64,000 bases of DNA from Gracilimonas sp964505215 (GCA_964505215.1 CAZDGU010000002.1:124001-188000); one strand, 5' to 3'; numbered from the stretch's first letter, positions 17,939 to 27,119 are shown. The notes: generated by a model from the sequence alone, not told the origin. Made by a program: numbers and translations.

Positions 17939-19021
17939 TTAGTGGCTTTCTTCTTTGAATTGTTCTTTAAAATATTGCAATACGATTTTAGAAACTTCAG
18001 AATGCACATCTCCTCGATTAACAGTTTTATCATCTTTGAATATAACAGGAGCATTCTTTTTTAATCTGGTTTTTGCTTCATTCATAAAAATATAATGCCC
18101 CACCTCCCCCTCCAATTCAATGTAGGTTGAATTTTCTATTAACCCGTTGTAATGTTTTGCATTGGTGTTGACAGGTGTGCGTTTATCACTTTGAGCGCCG
18201 ATTATCAGTATTGTATCCTGAATATCTGAAAATTGTTCTTTTTTATTAAAACCTTGCCCTATGGCCGGCGCCATTGCCACAAATGCAGATATTCTTCTGT
18301 CTTTAAGGTTTTTAAACTGGCTGTTTCCTTTTGCAATAATTGCAGGTGTAATGAGCTCTGACACATTTCCTAATTCAGGCAAATCAAATTCAACGGCTCC
18401 TTCTTTGGTATGGGAGAATTCTTTTAATAATTCATAATTTAATACCCCTCCGGCTAATGCAATTGAAGTATATCCACCCAATGAAAAACCTGCCACCCCA
18501 ATACTTTCCGGATCAATTATGGAACTGAATTTTGAAGCATTCAATAAATTATCAATTGCAAAACTAATGTCTAATGGCCTGTCCCAAACTTTCACAAAAT
18601 TCTCTGGAATTTTATGGTCTAATGTATTCCCATAATGGTCAACTGCTGCTACTATAAATCCGCTGGAAGCCAGTTCAATAGCCAGCCACATTTGGCTAAT
18701 TCTATTTCCTCCTGTTCCGTGAGAAAGTAAAATCAGAGGAAATTTATCTGAAATAAAAGCCGCATCTTTTGATGTTGGCGGTAGCTTAAATGGGTATTCA
18801 GTAGTTACATTAACTTTTGTTGTGTCTTTAGTTGGATACCAAATCTCAGTTTTTACAGGCCGTTCTCTTTTATTATCAACCCACAACAAAGTTGATTGAC
18901 CGATATTGTATTTATGAGTTTGCAGAAATTCTTGATGAGTGATTTGTTTGTAATCATTTTCAATTCCGCAAGAATTTAGAAGAATTAAAAATGCCCCGAC
19001 AAAAATAATTTGTGATTTCAT
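17939..19021 (-). CDS. Lipoprotein alpha/beta hydrolase (PAF-acetylhydrolase / dienelactone-hydrolase-like)
   Basis: A 360-residue hydrolase starting at the ATG at 19021; a longer frame to 19099 lacks support, while this start gives a clean lipoprotein signal (MKSQIIFVGAFLILLNSCG, Cys18). The fold shows the oxyanion segment LLSHGTGG (98-105), nucleophile elbow GFSLGG with Ser180, an acid candidate in IGAQSDKRTP, and His in GEVGHYIF. It would be anchored at the cell envelope and hydrolyse esters. Three sampled 60-base lines in the gene are 33-38% GC against 52-60% in lines from both neighbours, and it is flanked by two different dispersed repeats. Recent acquisition is likely (inference). Confidence 0.88.
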   Translation of the reverse strand: MKSQIIFVGAFLILLNSCGIENDYKQITHQEFLQTHKYNIGQSTLLWVDNKRERPVKTEIWYPTKDTTKVNVTTEYPFKLPPTSKDAAFISDKFPLILLSHGTGGNRISQMWLAIELASSGFIVAAVDHYGNTLDHKIPENFVKVWDRPLDISFAIDNLLNASKFSSIIDPESIGVAGFSLGGYTSIALAGGVLNYELLKEFSHTKEGAVEFDLPELGNVSELITPAIIAKGNSQFKNLKDRRISAFVAMAPAIGQGFNKKEQFSDIQDTILIIGAQSDKRTPVNTNAKHYNGLIENSTYIELEGEVGHYIFMNEAKTRLKKNAPVIFKDDKTVNRGDVHSEVSKIVLQYFKEQFKEESH

Positions 19022-19303
19022 ATTTATTAAATGCCCAAAATTAACAACTCTGTTAAAATATATGAGCCTCTCTACGCCATGTGCATTCGCTTGTTTCATT
19101 TCCCAAAGTTTCGAAAAATTTCTCCACTGCGTTCATTCATCCTGTGGGGATTCGCTCTCTCCGGTCGAAAGGACAAAAAGGGTAGGGCTTCAAAGTATTT
19201 TAGAACTGCATTAATTCATCCCTTTTTCGTAATAAAATTTTTCAACAAGCTTGAGCATTATCTGTTACATTCCTTTTCAACTTTCAACAGATTTTTTATA
19301 GTT
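19022..19303. other. Divergent intergenic region with dispersed repeat
   Basis: 282 bp between the divergently transcribed lipoprotein hydrolase and the S15 peptidase. It contains a 58-bp dispersed repeat (19119-19176). Promoters for both genes should lie here but none is clear. The open frame can be read from 19031, but the first 91 codons cover the repeat and no signal peptide, so they were not taken as coding. Confidence 0.6.
19119..19176. repeat. 58-bp dispersed intergenic repeat, copy 1
   Basis: Matches 37028-37085 at 52 of 58 positions, both on the plus strand. Starts TTTCTCCACTGCGTTC and ends CTCTCTCCGGTCGAAAGGACAA. Its reverse complement begins with the TGTC(A/C)T-TTCGA motif that also appears in half copies at 36801 and 36927. 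Confidence 0.75.
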
Positions 19304-21136
19304 ATGAGAAACTTGCTGCGATTTATTAAGGTCTCGTTATTACTGTTTGTTCTAACCGGTCCGGCCGTAGTTGCCCAGCAAATAACGGTGCCTGTTATTG
19401 AAGATGGACAAGCACAAATTATTCCGGAATTTGAAAACCCGGAGGACTGGATTCGCCACGATTTATGGGTTGAAACCGAATTTGATACCGACGGCGATGG
19501 CAAACCCGATCGCGTGCATGTGGCCGTAACGCGTCCTAAGCAAACAGAATCCGGCAATTTGAAGCTGCCGGTGGTGTATGAAACCAGTCCGTATTACGCA
19601 GGGACCGCCGCCCCGCCCTTCGATTTTTTCTGGAATGTTGAGCACGAAGTAGGAGAGGAACCTCCTGTTCGCAAAAAAGGTCCTGAAGTGCAGCGCAGAG
19701 GAAAGCGCCCCATTATTTCTAATTCTCAAATTAAAACATGGGTGCCGCGCGGCTTTATTGTCGTTCACTCCAGCTCTCCCGGAACCGGACTTTCGCAAGG
19801 CTCACCTACCGTTGGCGGGCAGAATGAATCACTGGCTCCCAAAGCCGTAATTGACTGGCTGAACGGCCGCGCCAACGGCTTTACCACGCCTTACGGAAAT
19901 GAAAAAGTGGAAGCATTTTGGGCGACCGGAAAAGTGGGAATGACGGGAACCTCCTACAACGGAACGCTTCCCTTAGCGGCTGCCACAACCGGAGTTGAGG
20001 GTTTGGAAGCCATCATCCCGGTAGCACCCAATACTTCCTATTATCACTATTATCGCTCCCATGGACTGGTGCGTTCTCCCGGCGGTTATTTAGGTGAAGA
20101 TGTGGATGTTCTATATGATTTCATTCACAGTGGCGCTGAAAAATTCCGCCCGCGCAACAATCGAATATATCGGGATTCCATTATTGCAAACGGTATTGAT
20201 AGGGTAACCGGAGATTACAATGACTTTTGGGCAAGCCGTGATTATCTGAATCAGCTGAAGCCGTTAAAAGCCGCCGTGCTGATGGCTCATGCTTTTAACG
20301 ACTGGAACGTGATGCCCGAGCACAGCTATCGTATTTATGAAGAGTTGAAAAAAATGGATGTGCCTTCTATGATTTATTATCACCAGGGAGGTCACGGCGG
20401 ACCGCCTCCGCTTTGGTTGATGAATAAGTGGTTTACCCGCTATTTATTTGGGGTTGAAAACGACGTAGAAGAACTTCCGCGCGCCTGGATTACTCGTGTT
20501 GGTGATGAGCGAACCAAACCTACCCCGTATGCCGATTATCCTAATCCGGCAGCCAAAGACGTGACTTTTTATCTTGGTGAAGGTGCTCCGGAGCGAGGAA
20601 TACTGTCAACCCAAAAGCTTCCAAATCAGCCTAAAGAAACCTTCATGGATAACGTCTCTTTTGATGGCTCATCGCTGGCAAAGGCAGAATGGACAAACCA
20701 TCGCCTTATTTATATGACGCCCACGCTCACCGATTCTCTTCATATTTCGGGAGAGCCTACCATAACGGTAAAACTTTCCAGCAGTAAGCCGGCAGCTAAT
20801 TTATCCGTTTGGCTGGTTTCGCTGCCTTGGCAAGAAGGTCGCCGGGCCCGCATCACCGATAACATAATTACCCGGGGCTGGGCTGATCCGCAGAATCATA
20901 AATCGCTAACCGAAAGCGCGCCGCTAAAGCCCGGTAAGTTTTATAATGTAACATTCAGCCTGCAACCGGATGATCAAATCATTCCACCCGGACAGCAGCT
21001 TGGCTTAATGATTTTTAGCAGTGATAAGGAATTCACCCTGCACCCCAAGCCCGGAACCGAGCTCACCGTAGATTTAAACGGTACAACGCTGACGCTTCCC
21101 ATAGTTGGAGGAAAAAACGCAATTGGATTTGAATAA
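19304..21136 (+). CDS. Exported S15-family Xaa-Pro dipeptidyl-peptidase / CocE-like hydrolase
   Basis: A 610-residue exported hydrolase. The ATG at 19304 is chosen because it gives a signal peptide (1-25, ending AVVAQQ). The alpha/beta hydrolase domain has nucleophile Ser217 in GMTGTSYNG, Asp in HAFNDWNV and His in YYHQGGHGGPP, followed by a C-terminal jelly-roll of PepX_C type (about 440-610). This matches the CocE/NonD group of peptidases and esterases, acting in the periplasm or outside. Residues 61-69 (DTDGDGKPD) form an EF-hand-like calcium loop near the N-terminus. It is transcribed alone. Confidence 0.92.
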   Translation: MRNLLRFIKVSLLLFVLTGPAVVAQQITVPVIEDGQAQIIPEFENPEDWIRHDLWVETEFDTDGDGKPDRVHVAVTRPKQTESGNLKLPVVYETSPYYAGTAAPPFDFFWNVEHEVGEEPPVRKKGPEVQRRGKRPIISNSQIKTWVPRGFIVVHSSSPGTGLSQGSPTVGGQNESLAPKAVIDWLNGRANGFTTPYGNEKVEAFWATGKVGMTGTSYNGTLPLAAATTGVEGLEAIIPVAPNTSYYHYYRSHGLVRSPGGYLGEDVDVLYDFIHSGAEKFRPRNNRIYRDSIIANGIDRVTGDYNDFWASRDYLNQLKPLKAAVLMAHAFNDWNVMPEHSYRIYEELKKMDVPSMIYYHQGGHGGPPPLWLMNKWFTRYLFGVENDVEELPRAWITRVGDERTKPTPYADYPNPAAKDVTFYLGEGAPERGILSTQKLPNQPKETFMDNVSFDGSSLAKAEWTNHRLIYMTPTLTDSLHISGEPTITVKLSSSKPAANLSVWLVSLPWQEGRRARITDNIITRGWADPQNHKSLTESAPLKPGKFYNVTFSLQPDDQIIPPGQQLGLMIFSSDKEFTLHPKPGTELTVDLNGTTLTLPIVGGKNAIGFE

Positions 21137-21194
21137 GCGTTTGTTTTGAATTTCTCTTACGGGTTGAATGCATATAGATAATTGGTTTATAACA

Positions 21195-21222
21195 GCCTAA
21201 AGCTAAATAAATAGCTTTAGGC
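21195..21222. terminator. Perfect 11-bp stem hairpin after S15 peptidase gene
   Basis: GCCTAAAGCTA, a 6-nt AATAAA loop and TAGCTTTAGGC form an exact hairpin about 60 bp after the peptidase stop. There is no T tract on either side, so a terminator role is uncertain; it could be an mRNA 3'-end protector. Confidence 0.4.
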
Positions 21223-21305
21223 GAAACCGATAGAAAAGAGTGTGTACAAAATAATGGAGCAGATATTTAGAAAACTCCATGCACATACCAATCTGATTTT
21301 CTGTG

Positions 21306-21316
21306 TATCTTTAAGG
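21306..21316 (+). promoter_or_regulatory. Candidate promoter box TATCTTTAAGG, hslO
   Basis: Identical to the 11-mer upstream of mrp and 38 bp before the hslO ATG, giving an expected leader of about 30 nt. Confidence 0.45.
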
Positions 21317-21354
21317 ATGCAAACTTTCAACAAAAGAGAAGTTTTATTTTAGGT

Positions 21355-22257
21355 ATGAATATTGAAAAGTATAATTTTAAAGACCGCCTTATTAAGGGCA
21401 TCACTACCGATGGGCACTTCAAAATTTCGGTTGTAAAAACCACAGAAGTTGTAAAAACAGCCCGTGAAAATCATCAGCTTTCTATGCTGAATACCGTAGT
21501 GCTGGGTAAAGCACTTACGGCCACCATGCTGCTGGCTTCTGAGCTGAAAGGCGAAGAACGCGTTCAGCTTCGGATGGATGGAAACGGACCTATCGGTTTT
21601 GTGATAGCAGAGGCCAACTCGGTGGGTGAAATTCGTGGATATGCGCAAAATCCGGCAGCTGAGCTGGATTATTCGAATCCTGAGACCGAGCTGGGTGATG
21701 GCATTGGCTTGGGCGTGCTCACCTTTACCAAAGTGCTTTATAATGAAGCCGAGCCCAAAACCAGTACCATTGAGCTCGTGAAAGGAGATGTAAATGCGGA
21801 TGTGGCTCATTATTTGGCACAATCTGAACAAATTCCCTCCGCGCTCCTTATAGACGTGGGCATTGATGAAGAAGGAGCCGTAACTGAAGCAGGCGGACTC
21901 ATGATTCAACGCCTGCCCGGAGCTCCCGACGGACAAATTGATATGCTGCAGGAACGGTTGAGCTCATTCCCTGCCATAGACGAACTGCTTGCAGACGGAC
22001 AGTATATTGATGAAATAATGAAAAAAGCCATTTCTCCACTTCAGGTAAAAGAGCTGAGCCGCCAGCCCGTAGATTTTTTCTGCCGATGCTCGCGCAAGCG
22101 ATTTAAAAATGCGTTAGCCATGCTCAATTATGATGACCTCAAAGAAATGGAAGGAGAGGGACAGGAAGTGGTGTGCCAATACTGCAACAATAAAGAGTTT
22201 ATCTCGAAAGAGGAAGTGGAAGAAATTATTACCGATGCTCAAGCCAAAATGAATTAA
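21355..22257 (+). CDS. hslO: Redox-regulated chaperone Hsp33
   Basis: A 300-residue Hsp33, a cytoplasmic holdase activated by oxidation. The C-terminal zinc redox switch is complete: Cys243 and Cys245 (CRC) with Cys274 and Cys277 (CQYC), followed by a short tail. The N-terminal core shows the family pattern (A-R-E-N-H-Q-L, LGKALTATMLLASELKGEERVQ, GPIGFVIAEANSVGEIRGY). The next gene starts 16 bp downstream on the same strand and is probably cotranscribed. Confidence 0.97.
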   Translation: MNIEKYNFKDRLIKGITTDGHFKISVVKTTEVVKTARENHQLSMLNTVVLGKALTATMLLASELKGEERVQLRMDGNGPIGFVIAEANSVGEIRGYAQNPAAELDYSNPETELGDGIGLGVLTFTKVLYNEAEPKTSTIELVKGDVNADVAHYLAQSEQIPSALLIDVGIDEEGAVTEAGGLMIQRLPGAPDGQIDMLQERLSSFPAIDELLADGQYIDEIMKKAISPLQVKELSRQPVDFFCRCSRKRFKNALAMLNYDDLKEMEGEGQEVVCQYCNNKEFISKEEVEEIITDAQAKMN

Positions 22258-22273
22258 TACCTATAGGGCTACC

Positions 22274-23110
22274 ATGCACAAACTCTCTGACAGCGAAATT
22301 CGACAAATTGTTAAAAAAGCGACTCTGCTGCAGAAGTTTGGGAGTGAAAATCACTCTTCAAAAACAGGGCGTGATAATCCCGAAATGCGTGCTTTGTATG
22401 ACATAACGGATGAGTTAGGCCTGCCTCGCAAGTATGTTTATGAAGCCTATATAGAACGGGCCGGGATTCCTATTCAGGAACCTTTTGTTATTGATAATCA
22501 GGATTTTAACAGCACAGAGATAGTTGGTTTTGCAAAAGGAACCATCGATAAAGAGTTGCTTAACGAGCTGAAAGCAGAGATTGAATATCATTTCAATACT
22601 TTGGGTACCATAACGCACCGCCGCGATAAAAAGGTTTGGAAAGCAAAACCTGTGGGACCTTCCAAACTCATCGCCTCTTCCAATTCTCCGGAAGTGGAAT
22701 TTGAGCACATAGGGAATAGCACTAAAATAAACGTTCACCAAAGCCTAAAAACCCTGAACAAATTATACCTGCCCGCAATAGCCACTGCATTTGGCGGGTT
22801 TATGCTATTTGCCGCCGTTTTGTTTAACAGAACGGGTAATGACGTTGCGCCGCCTTTGATTATCTCGATGCTGATCTTTTTAGCTTCCGGCTTATACACG
22901 CGCTTTGTAAATGGAAGGAGAAAAAAGCGAAAGAAAAATCTGCAGCATCTCACCGAGACACTACAAGAAATAATAGAACGGCGATTGAAGTCTTCGGTTC
23001 AGCAAGAAAAACAATTTTCAGCTTCAGCGCAGATCGAAATACCAGAATATGAATCAAAATCTGAAGAGGCAGGTCAAGAAGCCGGCTCCTCTAAAAAAGC
23101 ACGTAGCTAA
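22274..23110 (+). CDS. Membrane protein of unknown function with N-terminal helical module
   Basis: A 278-residue protein. Residues 1-60 are helical with the pattern LSDSEIRQIVKKATLLQ then LGLPRKYVYEAYIE, resembling a module I associate with uncharacterised Bacteroidota and Rhodothermota membrane proteins (E-I-x-x-I-x-x-x-A-x-x-L-Q, then G-L/I-x-x-x-x-V-x-x-A); this is from memory and unchecked. The middle (70-160) is a soluble mixed domain. Two hydrophobic spans follow (about 166-183 and 192-210), then a basic stretch RRKKRKKN, a coiled helix and an acidic, Ser/Glu-rich tail. The basic cluster right after the second span suggests both termini are cytoplasmic. Function unknown. Confidence 0.8.
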   Translation: MHKLSDSEIRQIVKKATLLQKFGSENHSSKTGRDNPEMRALYDITDELGLPRKYVYEAYIERAGIPIQEPFVIDNQDFNSTEIVGFAKGTIDKELLNELKAEIEYHFNTLGTITHRRDKKVWKAKPVGPSKLIASSNSPEVEFEHIGNSTKINVHQSLKTLNKLYLPAIATAFGGFMLFAAVLFNRTGNDVAPPLIISMLIFLASGLYTRFVNGRRKKRKKNLQHLTETLQEIIERRLKSSVQQEKQFSASAQIEIPEYESKSEEAGQEAGSSKKARS

Positions 23111-23167
23111 GGCCTGCTAATTTTCGAGGCGATAATTTGTGAGGGCAAATAGTAATGAAGACTGAAG

Positions 23168-23764
23168 CTACTTATTCAGCCTTGCCAGTGCGTTCTTAAT
23201 AACAACGGATGGGTTATCGCTGCCTGTTTCTTTAATGGCATTCAGCACGGCTTTCTCCGACTGCTTTTTCTTGAAGCCCAGAGATTCCAGCGCCGAAACA
23301 GCCTCAGCCGTAATACCGGCTGCCTGGCTTCCGGCGGTGCTTACTCCGGCCGCTTCCGCATACTCGGCCAGCTTATCCTTCAGTTCAACAATAATGCGCT
23401 CAGCCGTTTTTTTCCCAATTCCCGGCACGTTGGTTAAAGTGGCTGAATCTGAGCCGGTAATAGCGCTAATAAGCTGGTCGGCAGGCAAGCCCGACAAAAT
23501 GGTTAAGCCCAATTTTGGGCCCACGCCTTTAACGGTAATCAGCTTTTCAAACAGAGCTTTTTCATCGGTAGAGAAGAAACCAAAAAGGCGCTCATCGCTA
23601 TCCGTTATGTGATGAAAAGTCAAAAGCTTCACCTCAGATCCGGCCTTTTCAAGCTGCTCTTGGGTGATGGAAGAAATCTCCACGCGATAGCCCACACCCT
23701 GCACGTCTAAAATAACGGCACCTTCCTGCTTTTCTTCAATAAAACCTTTTAAAAATGCAATCAT
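23168..23764 (-). CDS. ruvA: Holliday junction branch migration protein RuvA
   Basis: A 198-residue RuvA, which binds four-way junctions as tetramers and loads the RuvB motor. The N-terminal OB fold starts MIAFLKGFIEEKQEGAVILD; two helix-hairpin-helix motifs follow (LITVKGVGPKLGLTIL and LTNVPGIGKKTAERIIVEL). A C-terminal domain III (about 150-198, SALESLGFKKKQSEKAV) contacts RuvB. It is 83 bp downstream of ruvC on the same strand, so the resolvase genes are together; ruvB is not in this window. Confidence 0.97.
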   Translation of the reverse strand: MIAFLKGFIEEKQEGAVILDVQGVGYRVEISSITQEQLEKAGSEVKLLTFHHITDSDERLFGFFSTDEKALFEKLITVKGVGPKLGLTILSGLPADQLISAITGSDSATLTNVPGIGKKTAERIIVELKDKLAEYAEAAGVSTAGSQAAGITAEAVSALESLGFKKKQSEKAVLNAIKETGSDNPSVVIKNALARLNK

Positions 23765-23847
23765 ATCTACTTATTAGACTTTTTCTGCAGGAAATTATCT
23801 CTCTGCTGAACTTCAAAATCATTTTGGTACAGTACTCATCCCTTAAG

Positions 23848-24423
23848 CTACAAACCTTTTACTCTATCCGGATTATCTGCCACAAAGCTTGCCCAGTCGC
23901 CTTTTTTATTATTCTGGTGGGTTTTCTTTCGGGTTGAACCGGGGACGCTCTTGTCCTTCATTAAATGACACCAAGCCACGGCTAAGGCATCAGTTGCGTC
24001 ATTTGAAAGCTTTTCATCCGGAAGCTGAACCATTCTATCGAGCATAAAAGCAACCTGCTCTTTGCTGGCATTCCCATTCCCGGTAATGGATTTTTTCACC
24101 ACTTTTGGAAAATACTCAACCGCCGGCAGCCCGTTATTGGTAATGGCCAGCATGGCGGCCGCCTGCGCACGACCGAGCTTCAGCATAGCCATGGGGTCCA
24201 CTCCGTAAACCGGCGTTTCCACCGCGCAAGCCGTGGGTTTATTAGAGCGAATAATGCCTGAAATTTTATCAAAAATAACCTGTAAACGCTCGGCATGATC
24301 ATCAATGTCGGCCATACGGATTACATCACAGCGCAAGGCAATGAGCTTGCCGTTTTCTTCCGTCAACAGCGCATAACCGGTGTTTCGGGAGCCGGGATCA
24401 ATACCGAGAATTATGTCAGCCAT
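23848..24423 (-). CDS. ruvC: Crossover junction endodeoxyribonuclease RuvC
   Basis: A 191-residue RuvC resolvase with RNase H fold. Acidic metal-binding residues are in place: first Asp in LGIDPGSRNTGYALL, Glu in CAVETPVYG, and the C-terminal DATDALAVAWCH. The loop GRAQAAAM and KKSITGNGNASKEQV are family signatures. It cleaves Holliday junctions made by recombination. The start is 2 bp after the fabI stop, indicating one transcript fabI-ruvC-ruvA. The last ~25 residues after WCHLM are longer than in E. coli and basic. Confidence 0.97.
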   Translation of the reverse strand: MADIILGIDPGSRNTGYALLTEENGKLIALRCDVIRMADIDDHAERLQVIFDKISGIIRSNKPTACAVETPVYGVDPMAMLKLGRAQAAAMLAITNNGLPAVEYFPKVVKKSITGNGNASKEQVAFMLDRMVQLPDEKLSNDATDALAVAWCHLMKDKSVPGSTRKKTHQNNKKGDWASFVADNPDRVKGL

Positions 24424-24425
24424 GG

Positions 24426-25262
24426 CTACTCTTCATCTTTATCGGCGTATAATTTGGCAAGGTCGTTAATCATTTCCTCAGAAATGCCGGAGTTTACAAA
24501 ACCGCCATCATGATACAGATTTTGCATGGTTACTTTTCGGGTCAGATCCGAAAACAAGGTGAGGCAGTAATCGGCACACTCATCAGCGGTGGGATTCCCC
24601 ATAGGCGCAATCATATCGGCAAAAGTGTACATACCGTCAAAGCCTTTAATGCCGGTTCCTGCGGAAGTTCGGGTGGGAGCTTGCGAAACCGTATTCACTC
24701 GAATGCCACGCTCAGCCAGTCGGCTTCCGTAATTACGAGCAATGCTTTCCAGCAGGGCTTTTGCGTCGTTCATATCCGAATATTTGGAGAAAATACGCTG
24801 CGCACCAATGTAAGAAAGTGCTACAATACTGCCACCGTCGTTCAGAATTCCTGCTTTGTCGGCGTGGTGAATTACGCGATGCAGCGAAATAGCAGATATA
24901 TCCAACGTTTGCTGCAACCAGTGGTAATTCAGATCTGTGTATTCTTTCTTTTTACGCACATTTGGCGACATTCCGATGGCGTGCAAAATAAAATCAACCC
25001 CGCCTAAATGCTCTTTGGTTTGGGCCATAAGCTCTTCAATTTCATCATCTTTAGTTACATCGCAGGGAATGATGGGGGCGCCGGTTTCTTCACCCAAAGC
25101 GTCCAGCGCGCCAAGCCGCAGTGCAATGGGAGCGTTGGAGAGCACAAAGTCGGCCCCTTCTCTTTTACAAGCCAGTGCTATTCTCCAGGCAATGCTGCGA
25201 TCGTCTAACGCGCCAAAAATAATTCCTTTTTTTCCTTTTAATAATCCGTAACCGTCACTCAT
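24426..25262 (-). CDS. fabI: NADH-dependent enoyl-[acyl-carrier-protein] reductase
   Basis: A 278-residue FabI, the last reductive step of fatty-acid elongation. N-terminal LLKGKKGIIFGALDDRSIAWRIA is the atypical SDR nucleotide-binding segment of enoyl reductases. HAIGMSPNVRKK and the active-site Y-x6-K (YSDMNDAKALLES) follow, then the NTVSQAPTRTSAGTGIKGFD loop that covers the active site. It heads a minus-strand cluster with ruvC and ruvA; the coupling looks positional rather than functional. Confidence 0.96.
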   Translation of the reverse strand: MSDGYGLLKGKKGIIFGALDDRSIAWRIALACKREGADFVLSNAPIALRLGALDALGEETGAPIIPCDVTKDDEIEELMAQTKEHLGGVDFILHAIGMSPNVRKKKEYTDLNYHWLQQTLDISAISLHRVIHHADKAGILNDGGSIVALSYIGAQRIFSKYSDMNDAKALLESIARNYGSRLAERGIRVNTVSQAPTRTSAGTGIKGFDGMYTFADMIAPMGNPTADECADYCLTLFSDLTRKVTMQNLYHDGGFVNSGISEEMINDLAKLYADKDEE

Positions 25263-25628
25263 GGTATCAATTAATTTGGGTTGATTGTATGTTGGGGAAA
25301 TTCACCAAAATTATACTAAAATCATAGCGGAGCCGAATAATGCGTCAGCAAACTGCATTTAAAACGGAACAAAGCTTTTAATGTAATGTAGAGTAGTAAA
25401 AATTCCCTGCGTGAAGGTATGAATAGTGCGGGAAGGAATGAAGGACAAGAAGAAAATTTTATTGTTTTAATACGGAGAGGCTTTCATGTTACGGCTCCAT
25501 TGTCCAAATTTTGATGTTCATTCGAAGTTCAACCCAAAAAACCTTACCTTTTAGAGCTTTTAAAAGTCCGCTGTAATGAACCGAGCTTCACGCAGCGATT
25601 AACTTCAAAATTATTATCAAAAAGAACC
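25263..25628. other. Divergent promoter region, fabI / lpd
   Basis: 366 bp between divergent starts. On the plus strand TACCTTTTAG (25545-25554) is a candidate lpd promoter box. No open frame, RNA gene, or strong hairpin stands out. The short palindrome CTTTTAAAAG lies just after that box. Confidence 0.6.
25545..25554 (+). promoter_or_regulatory. Candidate promoter box TACCTTTTAG, lpd
   Basis: Fits TAnnTTTT, a variant of the box seen upstream of uvrB, mrp, hslO, plsY and trhO; 74 bp upstream of the lpd ATG. Confidence 0.4.
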
Positions 25629-27050
25629 ATGGCAAAAGAATTTGATGTATGTGTAATTGGGTCAGGCCCCGGTGGATATGTAGCCGCTATTAGAGCTTCT
25701 CAGCTTGGCTTTAAAACCGCAATTGTAGAAAAGAGACATCTTGGCGGTGTTTGTTTGAATATTGGATGTATTCCCACAAAGGCTTTACTGCGTTCGGCAG
25801 AAGTATTTGAATCTATTGAAAATGCCGGGGATTATGGAATTAAAGTAAAAGATTATTCAGCCGATTTTGGCGGAATCATAAAGCGAAGCCGTAACGTTGC
25901 CAATAAAATGAGCAAAGGCGTTCAGTTTCTTATGAAGGCCAACAAAATTGACGTATTTATGGGAACCGGCGTATTTAAGTCTAAGTCGGAACTGGCAGTA
26001 AATGACGATAAAGGCAAAGAGAAAGAAAGTATTAAAGCCAAGCATTTTATAGTAGCAACGGGAGCACGCCCGCGCGAACTGCCAAGCCTGAAAATTGACG
26101 GCAAAATGGTAATTGATTCTGAAGCCGCCATTCAGCTGGACAAGCAGCCTAAGAAAATGGTAATTGTTGGCGCCGGTGCTATTGGTGTTGAGTTTGCTTA
26201 CTTCTACAACAGCTTAGGCACGGAAGTTACCATTGTTGAGCTCCAGAAAACGCTGGTGCCTGTAGAAGACAAAGACGTAGGCCGGGAGCTGGGCAAGATT
26301 TACAAGAAAAAAGGCATGAACGTGATGACCGAAAGCACGGTCGAAAACGTGAAGAAGAAAGGAAAAGGCGTTGAAGTAACCGTCAAAACCAAAAAAGGCG
26401 AAGAGAAAATTGAAGCCGATGTGGTGCTTTCTGCCGTTGGTGTAACCGGCAATATTGAAGGCCTTGGATTAGACAAAGCCGGCGTTAAAACAGAAAAAGG
26501 CGCTATTGTAGTGGACAAAAACACCTACAAAACCAATGTAGATGGAATTTATGCCATTGGTGATATTATTGGAGCTCCTTGGCTGGCGCACAAAGCATCT
26601 CACGAAGCCGTTGTACTGGCAGAACAACTTGCCGGCAAAAATCCCCAGCCAATTAATTACGACAACATTCCCGGCTGTACGTATTGCGAGCCACAGGTGG
26701 CATCGGTAGGAATGACCGAGCAGCAGGCCAAAGACGAAGGTTATGATATTAAAGTTGGGAAATTCCCATTATCTGCCTCCGGTAAAGCTACGGCACTTGG
26801 CCATGAAGAAGGCTTTGTAAAAGTAGTATTTGACGCCAAATACGGTGAGTGGCTCGGCTGCCACATGATTGGCTATGGCGTTACCGAACTGATTGCAGAA
26901 GCCGTTGTTGCCCGCGATCTGGAAACTACCGGACACGAAGTAATCAGTGCAATTCACCCACACCCAACGCTTTCTGAAGCCGTGATGGAAGCCGTAGCCG
27001 AGGCCTACAACGAGGGCGTTCACTTAGGCACACCTGTTAAGAAGAAGTAA
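25629..27050 (+). CDS. lpdA: Dihydrolipoyl dehydrogenase (E3)
   Basis: A 473-residue flavoprotein disulfide reductase that reoxidises dihydrolipoyl groups of 2-oxoacid dehydrogenase and glycine-cleavage complexes with NAD+. FAD site VIGSGPGGYVAA (9-20), redox-active Cys42 and Cys47 (GGVCLNIGCIPTK), NAD site IVGAGAIGVEFAYFYNSLG, second FAD motif YAIGDIIG, and C-terminal catalytic HPHPTLSE. The genes for lipoate attachment and synthesis (lipB, lipA) follow, a sensible grouping although a strong terminator separates lpd from lipB. Confidence 0.97.
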   Translation: MAKEFDVCVIGSGPGGYVAAIRASQLGFKTAIVEKRHLGGVCLNIGCIPTKALLRSAEVFESIENAGDYGIKVKDYSADFGGIIKRSRNVANKMSKGVQFLMKANKIDVFMGTGVFKSKSELAVNDDKGKEKESIKAKHFIVATGARPRELPSLKIDGKMVIDSEAAIQLDKQPKKMVIVGAGAIGVEFAYFYNSLGTEVTIVELQKTLVPVEDKDVGRELGKIYKKKGMNVMTESTVENVKKKGKGVEVTVKTKKGEEKIEADVVLSAVGVTGNIEGLGLDKAGVKTEKGAIVVDKNTYKTNVDGIYAIGDIIGAPWLAHKASHEAVVLAEQLAGKNPQPINYDNIPGCTYCEPQVASVGMTEQQAKDEGYDIKVGKFPLSASGKATALGHEEGFVKVVFDAKYGEWLGCHMIGYGVTELIAEAVVARDLETTGHEVISAIHPHPTLSEAVMEAVAEAYNEGVHLGTPVKKK

Positions 27051-27093
27051 GGATATCCAAAAAGAAATATCCTATATAAAATATTAAATAAAG

Positions 27094-27119
27094 TGGCTCC
27101 TTCGGGAGCCATTTTTGTT
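27094..27119 (+). terminator. Rho-independent terminator after lpdA
   Basis: TGGCTCC, a TTCG tetraloop, then GGAGCCA followed by TTTTTGTTT: a 7-bp GC-rich stem with UUCG loop and U tract, 44 bp after the lpd stop. Confidence 0.9.

Noticed and set aside
17833..18054. 73-codon minus-strand frame at the 3' end of the lipoprotein hydrolase
   Set aside because: It overlaps the true gene in another frame and runs through the dispersed repeat.
19031..19303. N-terminal extension of the S15 peptidase
   Set aside because: It covers the 58-bp repeat and hides the signal peptide that begins at 19304.
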